DNA of 64,000 bases, from NCBI GenBank assembly GCA_020002185.1, contig CM034537.1, forward strand, positions 11,524,157 through 11,588,156, written 5' to 3'. Below are positions 57,901 through 63,026 of the stretch, piece after piece; the stretch's first letter is position 1, and every line of letters starts with the position of its first letter. Made by a program: the position numbers and the translations under genes. This DNA is from Paraescarpia echinospica (Eukaryota > Annelida > Polychaeta > Sabellida > Siboglinidae). Below the pieces are notes generated by a model. That model was not told the DNA's origin, ran no database searches, and worked only from the letters and a program-made list of their open reading frames with translations.

Positions 57901-60900
57901 TCATATCAGGGTCATTACCGAGATAGTTGGCAGAAATTATTTGGTCATACCGCCATTGAAACATGACAAGATGTATGTAAACATGGAACTGACCAATCCA
58001 GTCACCCAGGGTGTCGGTTTTCTTCTTCTTTGTTGGTGGCTCCTCCTGGTGATCAGACACAATACTGAGACTGAGACCTGCCGAATGATCTAGACTGACA
58101 CTAGGAAACCGCTGGCAACAGATTGAGCAATTAACAAGCTAATGAAATGTTACAATGTCATTCACTGTTATAAACTGCATGTACAAGAATGGGAATATAG
58201 CACTTTTCATGTAAATGATTAACAGTTAAAGTGATTCACAGTTTGCACAATAATTATGGAACATAGCTAGTAGAGTTCAGCACCAGTGGCTGACATGACG
58301 GATTAAACACAAAATAAAAACCAAAACCTCTTCACAAAGTTGTACAGACACATAGATATTTAAAGTAAAAAGGTAAGTTTTAACATAGCACAGTATTCAG
58401 TCACTAGGACTGCTCAAAGTGCTTTACACTTTACTCCCTGGCTGACCTGTTCACTAGAACACTTCTCTGGGAAGCATTCAGCCAAATTGCAATTAATGCA
58501 CAAAGACTACTGGTATACAAATATCAATCACTGCCTACAGCCAGGTAATCAAATCACTGAGTGAACTGGAGCAATGTAGAGTGAATGAACTTGCCCAAGG
58601 TTCGACAGCACAGGATTCAAACCTGTGTTCTCTTGATTAAGAATCTGCTGCTCTAGCCATTGCACCACTGCACTACATGGGCTGACATTTAGACAGGGAC
58701 TACTGTTGCTGCTGCTCCTAGCTTGGCCCATGTATTTGTGTGTCATCTGGATGACATCACGTTGTATAGCAGGGGCCGGCAACCTTTTGGAATGGACGGC
58801 CAAATAAGTGACTTGGGCTAGGTCAGCGAGCCACACATTTATTTCTTAATATTTGTTATCACTAAACCAATCTTCGTGGCATTCTAGCTCATATGCGTCA
58901 AAGCTGAACTTACACATTTTGGAGATGTTATTATTATCATAAAACATCAAAGGCTAATTTTGAACAATTTCCTAATAAAATACACGTTATTCAAGGTCCA
59001 CGTTGTTTTCAAGCAAATGACATTTTGACCAAGTGCTCCACGTCCAAATGAGCTTGACGTGTGTGATAGTTTAAGAAACTGTTCTGTCAGCATGTGTGTT
59101 TGGTTGCAAGGTACACCTCACTGACTGTCACTTTGTGTGTTTGGTTGCAAGGTACACCTCACTGAATGCCACTTTGTGTGTTTGGTTGCAAGGTACACCT
59201 CACTGAATGTCACTTTGTGTGTTTGGTTGCAAGGTACACCTCACTGAATGTCACTTTGTGTGTTTGGTTGCAAGGTACACCTCACTGAATGTCACTTTGA
59301 GTGTCACAGAGCCACACTACGTTTTGATGCTTCTGGCACGTCGTCGACTATACTGGGTTGTAAAATAAGTGCAAATATGAGCTCCGAGATCTATAAAACA
59401 TTCTGCAAACTCCTGACTCAGCAGCTCAATGAATGCTTCGTATGTGTCCCGCCTTTCTAGTTCATTTTCAGGAGTGTCGAGAAATGCAACAGTTGTGTTT
59501 CCCGCAATCGTAAATTGATCTCGAAAGAGGAAACAAATTGGAAGAAATGAACTAGAAAAGTTGTTTGGTTTGAAGTTCTCCTGCCTTAAGTTAAAAATTC
59601 TGCAGATTGAGATGGGCCATGATGTCGACAAAAATGAAAATTCGCAGATGTACCTGGAGGTCAGCGATGTCCGGTAGGCTTACGTCTACTCCACAAACAA
59701 GTTAATTCCATGTCTCAGCTCGTGCACGCAACCCAGCCAGCGCACTTTGTGGTAGTATAGAAGATCTTGATTTTTGAGCATTTGTCTCTGCCAGATGGCG
59801 CTTGAACTGCTGGATGCTTAGGCCACGAGCGCAAACGTAGTTCATAGTCTTTACGATGGCATTCAGTACCTTTTGCATTTTCCTTGATTTGTTACAGGCT
59901 TTCTTGTGGGAGAGATCATCCAGAGGGCCTGAAGAAATTCACAGTGCCACCTGCATCGAGTTGAACCTTTCCAATCAATGAAACAACTCCTTTCGTTCTT
60001 CCTCCCACGGAGGGCGCACCATGCAAACATATATATTGTCATCCCGCCGGCTGCATTGTGTGCAATCTCACGTTTAGCCCGCGGGCCGCATGAAATAGCT
60101 TCGCGGGCTGCAGTTAGCCCGTGAGCCACAGGTTGCCAAGCTCTGTTGTATAGCAATCTTTGTAAATATTAATACTCCTTGCCACAGTGACTCGTATACT
60201 GAATACATGAGCAGGTCTTTCATGAGTCATAAGACAACTGATGTAGAGTTTCTTCTTAGTGGCAATACTGATCCTTTGTATACATCCCTTGTAGGGTAGG
60301 CATGCATGTTATTCAGATACATTCTGCATAAGTACGATCAAATAGATTTCTTCAATTATGACAATCCTAAAGAGTGATGGGTGGACTGTTCATGAAAGTT
60401 TATCAAACTACCGTTGGTTTGTCTTTGACAGGATCGACATTTGTCGGCTCCGCTTTGATGATGTCAGAGACCTCTGGTGTCTTCTCTGTGAACTTCAGCA
60501 GCAGTGAATTCCCGAGACGTGAGCCGAGGAATAGATAGCTGTCTTGGCAGAGACACATCTGAAAATGTCAACAAAGGGCAATTTCATAAATATATGAATG
60601 ACATTCAATGTTCACCATAACACAAATTGTATTACACCATGTTACAAATGGAACCGTTGATAGAAATCCATGTGTCTATCACCATAAATCTGATCATTGT
60701 CTGCTGAATAAACAACTTGGAGTCACACAACCATCACTTGACCATGGTAGGTTAATTACCGTAATGGATGAGGAATGATTAACATGCAAGATATCATGAC
60801 TGCTACGTGCAGTTCTGTGCAGACATTCAGCATACCTTCAAGACTACTAGGTTTAGACGTAGGGTAAAAAAAGAGCAATTTAAATTGGATATAAGAAAGT

Positions 60901-63026
60901 ATTCGTTTTTTTTAACATAGAGGACAGTGGGATGAAGAAAATAACAAGGGAAGGAAGCGATGGAGGGAGGAAGAATGAGAGTAAAATAGAACTTACGCAT
61001 GTGGTGAGGACACTGGCGGCTGCCTTGTCGAGATGAAAGCCTCGCACCGCTCGCATCCCATCCACCATCAGAGTGAGCAGATATCTGCACACAGTTTCAT
61101 CATGTCAACACCATAGTGTCACCAATGGGAGGCCAATATAACTTTTAGAATTACACAACTTGCTATGAATGGGTGAAAGTTAACACTAAATTATCTGGCA
61201 TTTTTCATGTCTCCAAGTCATGATTACTGTAGCTAAGTCCATGCCTTATTGTTAGAACCTTACATTCCAGAAGAGATTGTCATTGTTTTAAAGATGACAA
61301 CACTCACAGTTCTCCACCCTTGAGAGAGATGACGAGTTTGTCGCTGGAGAGGAAACAGGCCTGGGCACAGTCTAGGGACATCTTCACTCCCTCCTGGGGC
61401 TCTAGAACATGACATGACACAGTGAGACAGACTTGGACAGTCTAGGGGCATCTTCACTCCCTCCTGGGGTTTTAGAACATGACATGACACAGTGAAACAG
61501 ACACGGACACAGTCTAGAGACATCTTCACTCCCTCCGGGGGCTCTAGAACGTGACATGACACAAACTTGGGCATAGTCTCGGGACATCTTCACTCCCTCA
61601 CGGGGATCTAGAACATGACATGACACAGTGAGACAGACTTGGACACAGTCTAAGGGCATCTTCACTCCCTCCTGGGGCTCTAGAACATGACATGACACAG
61701 TGAGACAGACATGGACACAGTATAGGGACATCTTCACTCCCTCCTGGGGCTCTAGAACATGACATGACACAGTGGGACAGACTTGGGCACAGTCTAGGGA
61801 CATCTTCACTCCCTCACGGTGCTCTAGAACATGACATGACACAGTGAGACAGACTTGGACACAGTCTAGGGGCATCTTCACTCCCTCGTGGGGTTTTAGA
61901 ACATGACATGACACAGTGAGACAGACATGGACACAGTCTAGGGACATATTCACTCCCTCCGGGGGCTCTAGAACATGACATGACACAGTGAGACAGACTT
62001 GGACAAAGTCTAGGGGCATCTTCACTCCCTCCTGGGGCTCTAGAACATGACATGACACGGTGAGACAGACATGGACACAGTCTAGGGACATCTTCACTCC
62101 CTCCTGGGGCTCTAGAACATGACATGACACAGTGAGACAGACTTGGGCACAGTCTAGGGACATCTTCACTCCCTCCTGGGGCTCTAGAACATGACATGAC
62201 ACAGTGAGACAGACTTGGGCACAGTCTATGGACATCTTCACTCCTTCCTGGGGTTCTAGAACATGACATGACACAGTGAGACGGACTTGGGCACAATCTC
62301 TGGACATATTTACTCCCTCCTGGGGCTCTAGAACATGACATGACACAATAAGACATACTTGAGCACAGTCTAAGGACATCGTCACTCCCTCCTGGGGCTC
62401 TAGAACATGACATCACACAATGAGACAGACTTGGGCACAGTCTAAGGACATTTTCACTCGCTCCTGGGGCTCTAGAACATGACATGACACAATGAGACAG
62501 GCTTGGGCACAGTCTATGGACATCTTCACTCCCTCCTGGGGCTCTAGGACATGACATGACACAATGAGACAGACTTTGGCACAGTCTAGGGACATCTTCA
62601 CTCCCTCCTGGGACTCTAGAACATGACATGACACAATGAGACAGACTTGGGCATAATCTAGGGACATCTTCACACTTTTTGAAGACTAAAACATTACATG
62701 ATGCATTCTGTGAGATACACTTACCACTTGTAGTGGCAACTGCACTTTTATACATATATTTCCAATTTTCTCATAGATTTGAGCAGTCTTGAATCTACAT
62801 ATGCCAGACAACCCTTTTGAGGGCTAACGTAGGAGTTTATGATGCATACCGCATAAATGGTTAAACTTTTCAACAGCACAAATAAAGTGAATGGCTCAAA
62901 CCAGCCGATACGTACTTAGAAGGAACTCCGTGCTGAAGTGGGTGAGACTGTTGAGAGAGACGCCGTAGGGCGGCAGACTCTGGTTGAGGTACATCAGCGA
63001 GTTGACAGCGAACAACAGAACGCCAC
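18785..63026 (-). CDS. CPSF1: CPSF1 (CPSF160) gene, internal 22 exons, partial at both ends
   Basis: Cleavage and polyadenylation specificity factor subunit 1 is the beta-propeller scaffold (MMS1/DDB1/RSE1-like) that in the nucleus holds WDR33 and CPSF30 for AAUAAA recognition. I rebuilt 22 minus-strand exons by reading conserved peptides ([81 protein letters not shown]) against the remembered vertebrate protein and locating AG and GT borders. Every junction keeps phase; the sum is 2717 nt, 905 complete codons. Coverage starts near the end of the first propeller and stops early in the third. The first and last exons are outside the window or in the gap. Order in the protein follows falling coordinates. 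Five exons (15-19) occur a second time at 2807-14234. Introns are large and packed with tandem arrays and transposons. Identity is from memory of the family, not a search, but the match is continuous and unambiguous. Confidence 0.95.
18927..19421. other. Intron with ttcgttatatcca repeats
   Basis: AT-rich intron between exons 22 and 21 holding repeated ttcgttatatccaa / gaattcgttatatccaag motifs (about 19125-19250), probably remains of a dispersed repeat. Nothing coding. 19507-19874 is plain AT-rich intron. Confidence 0.45.
19422..19506 (-). CDS. CPSF1: CPSF1 exon 21
   Basis: With the split first codon reads [29 protein letters not shown]; family [29 protein letters not shown]. Acceptor CTGTTACAG, donor CGAG|GTCAGT. 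Confidence 0.95.
19875..19968 (-). CDS. CPSF1: CPSF1 exon 20 (source of the 69-bp array)
   Basis: Reads [31 protein letters not shown]; family VYAVATSTNTPC and GEEKEFETIERDERYIHP. Acceptor GTTATAG, donor AGAG|GTATGT. The acceptor and first ~40 nt of the exon recur as the 69-bp unit immediately upstream, so use of a distal copy of the acceptor cannot be excluded. Confidence 0.9.
19969..21826. repeat. 69-bp exon-derived minisatellite (right copy)
   Basis: About 27 copies of the 69-bp unit. Read on the minus strand, a typical unit is CTGTTATAG then ACATATGCTGTAGTTACAAG, TGTCTCTGAGCCATGTAACA, AGTTG and then non-exonic sequence. The first part equals the acceptor and first ~40 nt of CPSF1 exon 20. 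The true exon is the array's left end (19968 leftward). Units with ttactcag cluster to the right, those with tggctcag to the left. Confidence 0.93.
22002..23619. mobile_element. hAT-like element (right copy)
   Basis: Second copy of the 1025-2642 element, with the same CAGTGTTTCCCC termini and CATTAC duplications. It lies in the intron between exons 19 and 20. Confidence 0.75.
23383..23495 (+). mobile_element. SINE 3' segment (right copy)
   Basis: Same as 2406-2518, nested inside the hAT-like element. Confidence 0.62.
23784..23900 (-). CDS. CPSF1: CPSF1 exon 19 (right-hand copy)
   Basis: Reads [39 protein letters not shown]; family [26 protein letters not shown]. Acceptor TGTTGCCAG, donor AAG|GTCTGT. 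The 68-bp array begins about 14 bp upstream and supplies the pyrimidine tract. Confidence 0.96.
23914..31377. repeat. 68-bp minisatellite, ~7.5 kb (right copy)
   Basis: Partner of 2937-10400, with the same higher-order pattern (2198-bp spacing between matching points such as 26582 and 28780) but a different arrangement of sub-blocks around 25550-26700 and 29480-29900. Confidence 0.95.
31446..32099. repeat. 27-bp minisatellite (right copy)
   Basis: About 24 copies of agcacagaccatacagtcaacattatc, four more than at 10465-11010. Confidence 0.95.
32430..32582 (-). CDS. CPSF1: CPSF1 exon 18 (right-hand copy)
   Basis: Reads [51 protein letters not shown], almost residue for residue the vertebrate [23 protein letters not shown] block. 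Acceptor GTGCTGCAG, donor CAG|GTAACA; 51 codons. Confidence 0.98.
32864..33091 (-). CDS. CPSF1: CPSF1 exon 17 (right-hand copy)
   Basis: Reads [75 protein letters not shown]. Strong match to [25 protein letters not shown] and FEDIYGYSG. Acceptor GTTCGCAG, donor GGG|GTGAGT; 76 codons, the longest exon seen. Confidence 0.96.
33125..34355. repeat. 31-bp minisatellite (right copy)
   Basis: About 40 copies of the ctactctactccgacatgtt unit, shorter than the left copy by about 150 bp. It abuts the exon 17 acceptor. Confidence 0.95.
34517..34622 (-). CDS. CPSF1: CPSF1 exon 16 (right-hand copy)
   Basis: Reads [35 protein letters not shown]; family counterpart [20 protein letters not shown]. Donor ATG|GTGAGG. 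Acceptor taken as CTCTTTTCAAG; a second AG 9 bp further in (TCTGGCAG) also keeps phase and would drop three residues. Confidence 0.88.
35057..35160 (-). CDS. CPSF1: CPSF1 exon 15 (right-hand copy)
   Basis: Reads [20 protein letters not shown] then [14 protein letters not shown]; the family reads [19 protein letters not shown]. Acceptor TGTTTCAG, donor ACAGG|GTAAGT. A 25-bp array starts about 14 bp upstream of the acceptor. Confidence 0.94.
35175..37595. repeat. 25-bp minisatellite (right copy, complete)
   Basis: About 97 copies of the gtcacaagtggtgtacctag-type unit. It spans the point where the left copy meets the gap. Between about 36663 and 36930 the periodicity is scrambled (for example gtgtgtacacaagcgac), unlike the rest. 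Confidence 0.95.
37630..39215. repeat. Intron with dispersed and short duplicated repeats
   Basis: Three related copies of attagagaaaaagttgctga (near 37660, 38950, 39105), two of gagcccttagaatgattaaa tcaaatacagattt (near 38875, 39035), and an imperfect ~60-bp direct duplication of cctctgccagtgaccaatta at 38636-38756. The stretch ends with ggcggacggcagacggagga and ttggaccttcggccaaag, a style of dispersed repeat I associate with molluscan genomes. The small ORFs at 37632-38319 show no recognisable domain. Confidence 0.5.
39282..39351 (-). CDS. CPSF1: CPSF1 exon 14
   Basis: Reads [20 protein letters not shown] then LLE, corresponding to THWCLLVRENGTMEIYQL of vertebrates. Acceptor GTTGTTCAG, donor GAG|GTATGT. 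This is the last exon before the duplicated block. Confidence 0.88.
39471..42301. mobile_element. Non-autonomous DNA transposon with CAGGGTG termini
   Basis: Starts CAGGGTGGCCAGTGATCTGG and ends with the inverse of CAGGGTGACCAGTGGTCAGC. Subterminal regions on both sides are full of ggctgactttcgctgac in opposite orientation. AAAAT flanks both ends directly (39466-39470, 42302-42306), a possible 5-bp target-site duplication. The 2.8-kb interior has only ORFs below 85 codons with no recognised transposase. Sits in the intron between exons 13 and 14. Superfamily unknown; the CAG start would fit hAT. Confidence 0.65.
42459..42490. repeat. AT microsatellite
   Basis: tatatatatatatatatata run followed by aatatataatatatag, in the intron downstream of exon 13. 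Confidence 0.85.
42603..42701 (-). CDS. CPSF1: CPSF1 exon 13
   Basis: Reads [20 protein letters not shown] then [12 protein letters not shown]; the DDEEEMLYGDSG motif of the family is clear. Acceptor GTCTACAG, donor AAAG|GTGAGA. Confidence 0.93.
42712..43345. repeat. Degenerate ~58-bp minisatellite
   Basis: About six diverged units of agatgtcacatgcttggaca atcaggtaaactat ... ataatagac, starting about 10 bp from the exon 13 acceptor. One unit is interrupted by the SINE segment at 42838-42975. Confidence 0.7.
42838..42975 (-). mobile_element. SINE 3' segment inserted in a minisatellite
   Basis: Minus-strand copy of the family seen at 2406 and 58374: aaaggtaagttcttatg, ctgctcaaaatgctttacac, ccctggcagacctgttc, ctctgggaagcattcag. 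The 5' tRNA-like head is missing. Confidence 0.7.
43452..43588 (-). CDS. CPSF1: CPSF1 exon 12
   Basis: Reads [20 protein letters not shown] then a Ser/Thr/Ala-rich variable linker ([18 protein letters not shown]). An internal GTAAGT at the KDVSS codons is not used: the apparent intron would be only 22 bp and the reading frame runs straight through. Acceptor TTTGTAG, donor TTCAG|GTAGGG, chosen because it matches the next exon's phase. Confidence 0.88.
43615..44068. repeat. TGTGTGG/TG-type microsatellite
   Basis: About 450 bp of tgtgtgtggtgtgtgtggtg with purine/pyrimidine strand asymmetry, ending in (gt)n(gc)n. It starts about 26 bp from the exon 12 acceptor and supplies a C/A-rich, not T-rich, upstream tract in gene sense. 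The His/Thr and Cys/Val ORFs across it are not genes. Confidence 0.95.
44069..44444. other. Intron, no feature seen
   Basis: Very AT-rich; nothing recognised. 44624-45132 is similar plain intron apart from a chance minus-strand open stretch at 44954-45046. Confidence 0.5.
44445..44623 (-). CDS. CPSF1: CPSF1 exon 11
   Basis: Reads [59 protein letters not shown]. Vertebrate counterpart [25 protein letters not shown]. Acceptor CCCTCACAG, donor CAG|GTAACA. Confidence 0.95.
45133..48090. repeat. 49-bp minisatellite, ~3 kb
   Basis: About 60 copies of ctgttatacatgttgtacag tataaactatatctattata acataccga. Variants (tgttatacagcataaac, tatatatatt, tgccgac) occur in runs and an alternating two-unit pattern (about 45400-45650, 46380-46740) shows higher-order amplification. 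It lies mid-intron between exons 10 and 11, not at a splice site. Confidence 0.96.
48407..48548 (-). CDS. CPSF1: CPSF1 exon 10
   Basis: Reads [47 protein letters not shown]; near-identical to the vertebrate block. Acceptor GCGTTTTAG, donor GGAG|GTAATA, ending with 1 nt of a split codon. Confidence 0.97.
49049..52216. mobile_element. DNA transposon with ~130-bp terminal inverted repeats
   Basis: Left TIR 49049-49184 begins TAGTCCAGTAGAAAT and contains cggacattttggttaaaaag and cttccaaaaaaaaccaacc; the right end 52093-52216 is its reverse complement with about 90% identity by eye. CTA flanks both ends, a possible 3-bp target-site duplication. The interior carries the remains of one gene (50089-51723). 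The element sits in the intron between exons 9 and 10. Superfamily not recognised. Confidence 0.82.
50089..51723 (+). pseudogene. Decayed transposon gene, [11 protein letters not shown] protein
   Basis: Reading pieces lie in all three plus frames: 50089-50328, 50440-50901 ([38 protein letters not shown]), 50858-51364 ([36 protein letters not shown]), then a cysteine-rich tail ending at TAA 51721-51723 ([16 protein letters not shown], a TAG, then CKCQGQCTN). The order (a D-x-D-L-L-V-type acidic segment, the G-C-D-T-T-S motif, a Cys-rich C-terminus) resembles an uncharacterised family I recall as common in marine invertebrate genomes. The function is not known to me. At least three frame changes and one stop make this copy inactive. 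Confidence 0.6.
52217..53372. other. Intron, no gene seen
   Basis: AT-rich intron between exons 9 and 10 to the right of the TIR element. Short ORFs have no recognisable domain. 48549-49048 and 48091-48406 are equally unremarkable. Confidence 0.5.
53373..53465 (-). CDS. CPSF1: CPSF1 exon 9
   Basis: Acidic start ([17 protein letters not shown]) then ILSREDSSM, matching the family's [11 protein letters not shown]. Acceptor TTATTACAG, donor ATG|GTAGGT; 31 codons. Confidence 0.94.
53670..53735. repeat. gggcgataatgcgggtat short repeat
   Basis: Three imperfect copies of gcgggtatgggcgataatg. The same cgataatgcgg motif occurs at the right end of the 55197-56804 insertion, suggesting a shared repeat family. 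Confidence 0.4.
53952..54104 (-). CDS. CPSF1: CPSF1 exon 8
   Basis: Starts [20 protein letters not shown], then [18 protein letters not shown], ending in an acidic linker (TNTEEANK). Vertebrates read [20 protein letters not shown]. Acceptor TTGCCAG, donor AAG|GTGACA. Confidence 0.96.
54155..54757. repeat. ~100-bp direct repeat pair
   Basis: 54155-54250 and 54657-54757 share tattttctcaaaaacattt, gtaaaaggatatctttgaga gtaattatgctat and aagtaaggcttta at roughly 85% identity by eye, with about 400 bp of AT-rich sequence between them, in the intron between exons 7 and 8. Confidence 0.6.
54844..54999 (-). CDS. CPSF1: CPSF1 exon 7
   Basis: Reads [52 protein letters not shown]; one of the best conserved parts of the protein (second propeller). 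Acceptor CTGCCAG, donor CAG|GTGGGA; 52 codons, phase 0 at both ends. Confidence 0.97.
55090..56995. repeat. ~40-bp minisatellite split by an insertion
   Basis: Units of atgttgtagtctcagtatga ctaagtaaatatgatatgac occur at about 55090-55196 and again at 56805-56995, with 1.6 kb of unrelated sequence between them. Confidence 0.7.
55197..56804. mobile_element. Probable DNA transposon inserted in the ~40-bp array
   Basis: Edges are set by the interrupted minisatellite. Ends are imperfect inverted repeats over about 26 bp: left CATTATTTGACTGCGTTACC.., right (inverse) CCATATTTAACCGCATTATC.., 19 of 26 positions alike. It contains an imperfect ~190-bp direct duplication (agaaagttgttgaat near 55371 and 55563). 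No transposase seen. Target-site duplication unclear. Confidence 0.45.
57068..57168 (-). CDS. CPSF1: CPSF1 exon 6
   Basis: Reads [20 protein letters not shown] then [13 protein letters not shown], matching DEVDEIEVYGSEAQ of the family. Acceptor ATGTTACAG, donor GAG|GTGCGT. A 21-bp ATAACAATGTTATAACAACATC-type array begins about 7 bp upstream of the acceptor. Confidence 0.94.
57175..57585. repeat. 21-bp minisatellite aacatcataacaatgttataac
   Basis: About 19 copies. The unit contains the palindrome-like core aacaatgttataacattgtt-type halves, so single-strand hairpins are possible. In gene sense the array supplies the sequence right up to the exon 6 acceptor ATGTTACAG, about 7 bp away. Confidence 0.93.
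57590..57993. other. Intron, no feature seen
   Basis: Unique intron between the 21-bp array and exon 5; nothing recognised. 58112-58369 is the same. Confidence 0.5.
57994..58111 (-). CDS. CPSF1: CPSF1 exon 5 (linker with basic NLS-like cluster)
   Basis: Reads [38 protein letters not shown]. The PPTKKKKTD cluster stands where vertebrate CPSF1 has PPSKKKRVD, a likely nuclear localisation signal. Acceptor TGTTGCCAG and donor ATTG|GTCAGT were chosen by phase; a nearer AG (CACCAG, before GAGGAGCC) would also keep phase and give a shorter exon, so the start is less certain than the end. Confidence 0.8.
58374..58760 (-). mobile_element. tRNA-headed SINE, fullest copy in the window
   Basis: On the minus strand, 58676-58600 reads GTGCAGTGGTGCAATGGCTA GAGC (box A-like) and ACAGGTTTGAATCCTGTG (box B-like) with a TTCTTAATCAAGAG middle, the form of a tRNA-derived promoter. 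It is followed by ACTTGGGCAAGTTC...ATTGCTCCAG, a motif found in conserved SINE central domains, and the tail AAAGCACTTTGAGCAGTCC shared with 2406 and 42838. The exact 5' end is uncertain. Not a functional tRNA: the acceptor stem does not close. Confidence 0.72.
58770..60145. mobile_element. hAT-type DNA transposon with perfect 8-bp target-site duplication
   Basis: Starts CAGGGGCCGGCAACCTTTTGG and ends with the inverse of CAGAGCTTGGCAACCTGTGG; TTGTATAG flanks both ends exactly (58762-58769 and 60146-60153). GGCAACCT termini with gcgggccgcat next to them are classic for Charlie-like hAT elements. The interior has only fragments (ORFs up to 104 codons, no intact transposase) and a 5-copy 47-bp repeat at 59095-59300. 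Confidence 0.93.
59095..59300. repeat. 47-bp repeat inside the hAT element
   Basis: Four to five copies of gtgtgtttggttgcaaggta cacctcactgaatgtcacttt, nearly identical, so recent expansion after or shortly before insertion. Confidence 0.9.
60412..60558 (-). CDS. CPSF1: CPSF1 exon 4
   Basis: Reads [20 protein letters not shown] then [18 protein letters not shown], the conserved [17 protein letters not shown] block leading into the variable acidic/basic linker. Acceptor ACATTTTCAG, donor ACG|GTAGTT; 49 codons. Confidence 0.93.
60559..60996. other. Intron, no feature seen
   Basis: Intron between exons 3 and 4; the small minus-strand ORFs here are extensions of exon 3 into intron. 60154-60411 also shows nothing. 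Confidence 0.5.
60997..61084 (-). CDS. CPSF1: CPSF1 exon 3
   Basis: Reads [20 protein letters not shown] then AAASVLTTC, close to the vertebrate [21 protein letters not shown]. Acceptor TGTGTGCAG, donor TGC|GTAAGT. Ends in phase 0. Confidence 0.95.
61308..61401 (-). CDS. CPSF1: CPSF1 exon 2 (source of the 72-bp array)
   Basis: Reads [31 protein letters not shown]. Acceptor TGTTCTAG, donor CT|GTGAGTG. The first half of this exon plus its acceptor is the unit of the minisatellite that begins at the acceptor (61402) and extends about 1.3 kb into the upstream intron. Confidence 0.92.
61402..62690. repeat. 72-bp exon-derived minisatellite
   Basis: About 18 copies. In gene sense each unit is CATGTCATGTTCTAG, the acceptor of exon 2, then AGCCCCAGGAGGGAGTGAAG and ATGTCCCTAGACTGTGCCCA, the first ~45 nt of exon 2, then ~20 nt of intron-like sequence. 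Units of 72 bp keep frame, giving a 327-codon minus ORF (61402-62385), but two exon-proximal units are shortened by deletions (near 61431 and 61561), which break frame with the true exon. The ORF is not an independent gene. Confidence 0.94.
62916..63026 (-). CDS. CPSF1: CPSF1 exon 1 of window
   Basis: Reads [20 protein letters not shown] then [16 protein letters not shown], matching the family stretch around FAVNSLLYLNQS. Acceptor CTGTAG precedes 63026; donor CTAA|GTACGT follows 62916. It enters with 2 nt of a split codon and leaves with 1 nt. Earlier exons must lie beyond 64000. Confidence 0.9.

Noticed and set aside
58600..58676. tRNA gene on the minus strand
   Set aside because: Box A and B are present but the cloverleaf is not complete, and it is joined to a SINE body and tail also found elsewhere.
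61402..62385. 327-codon ORF as a separate repetitive protein gene
   Set aside because: It is copies of CPSF1 exon 2 start and its acceptor. The frame is broken before the true exon and there is no promoter or other coding context.
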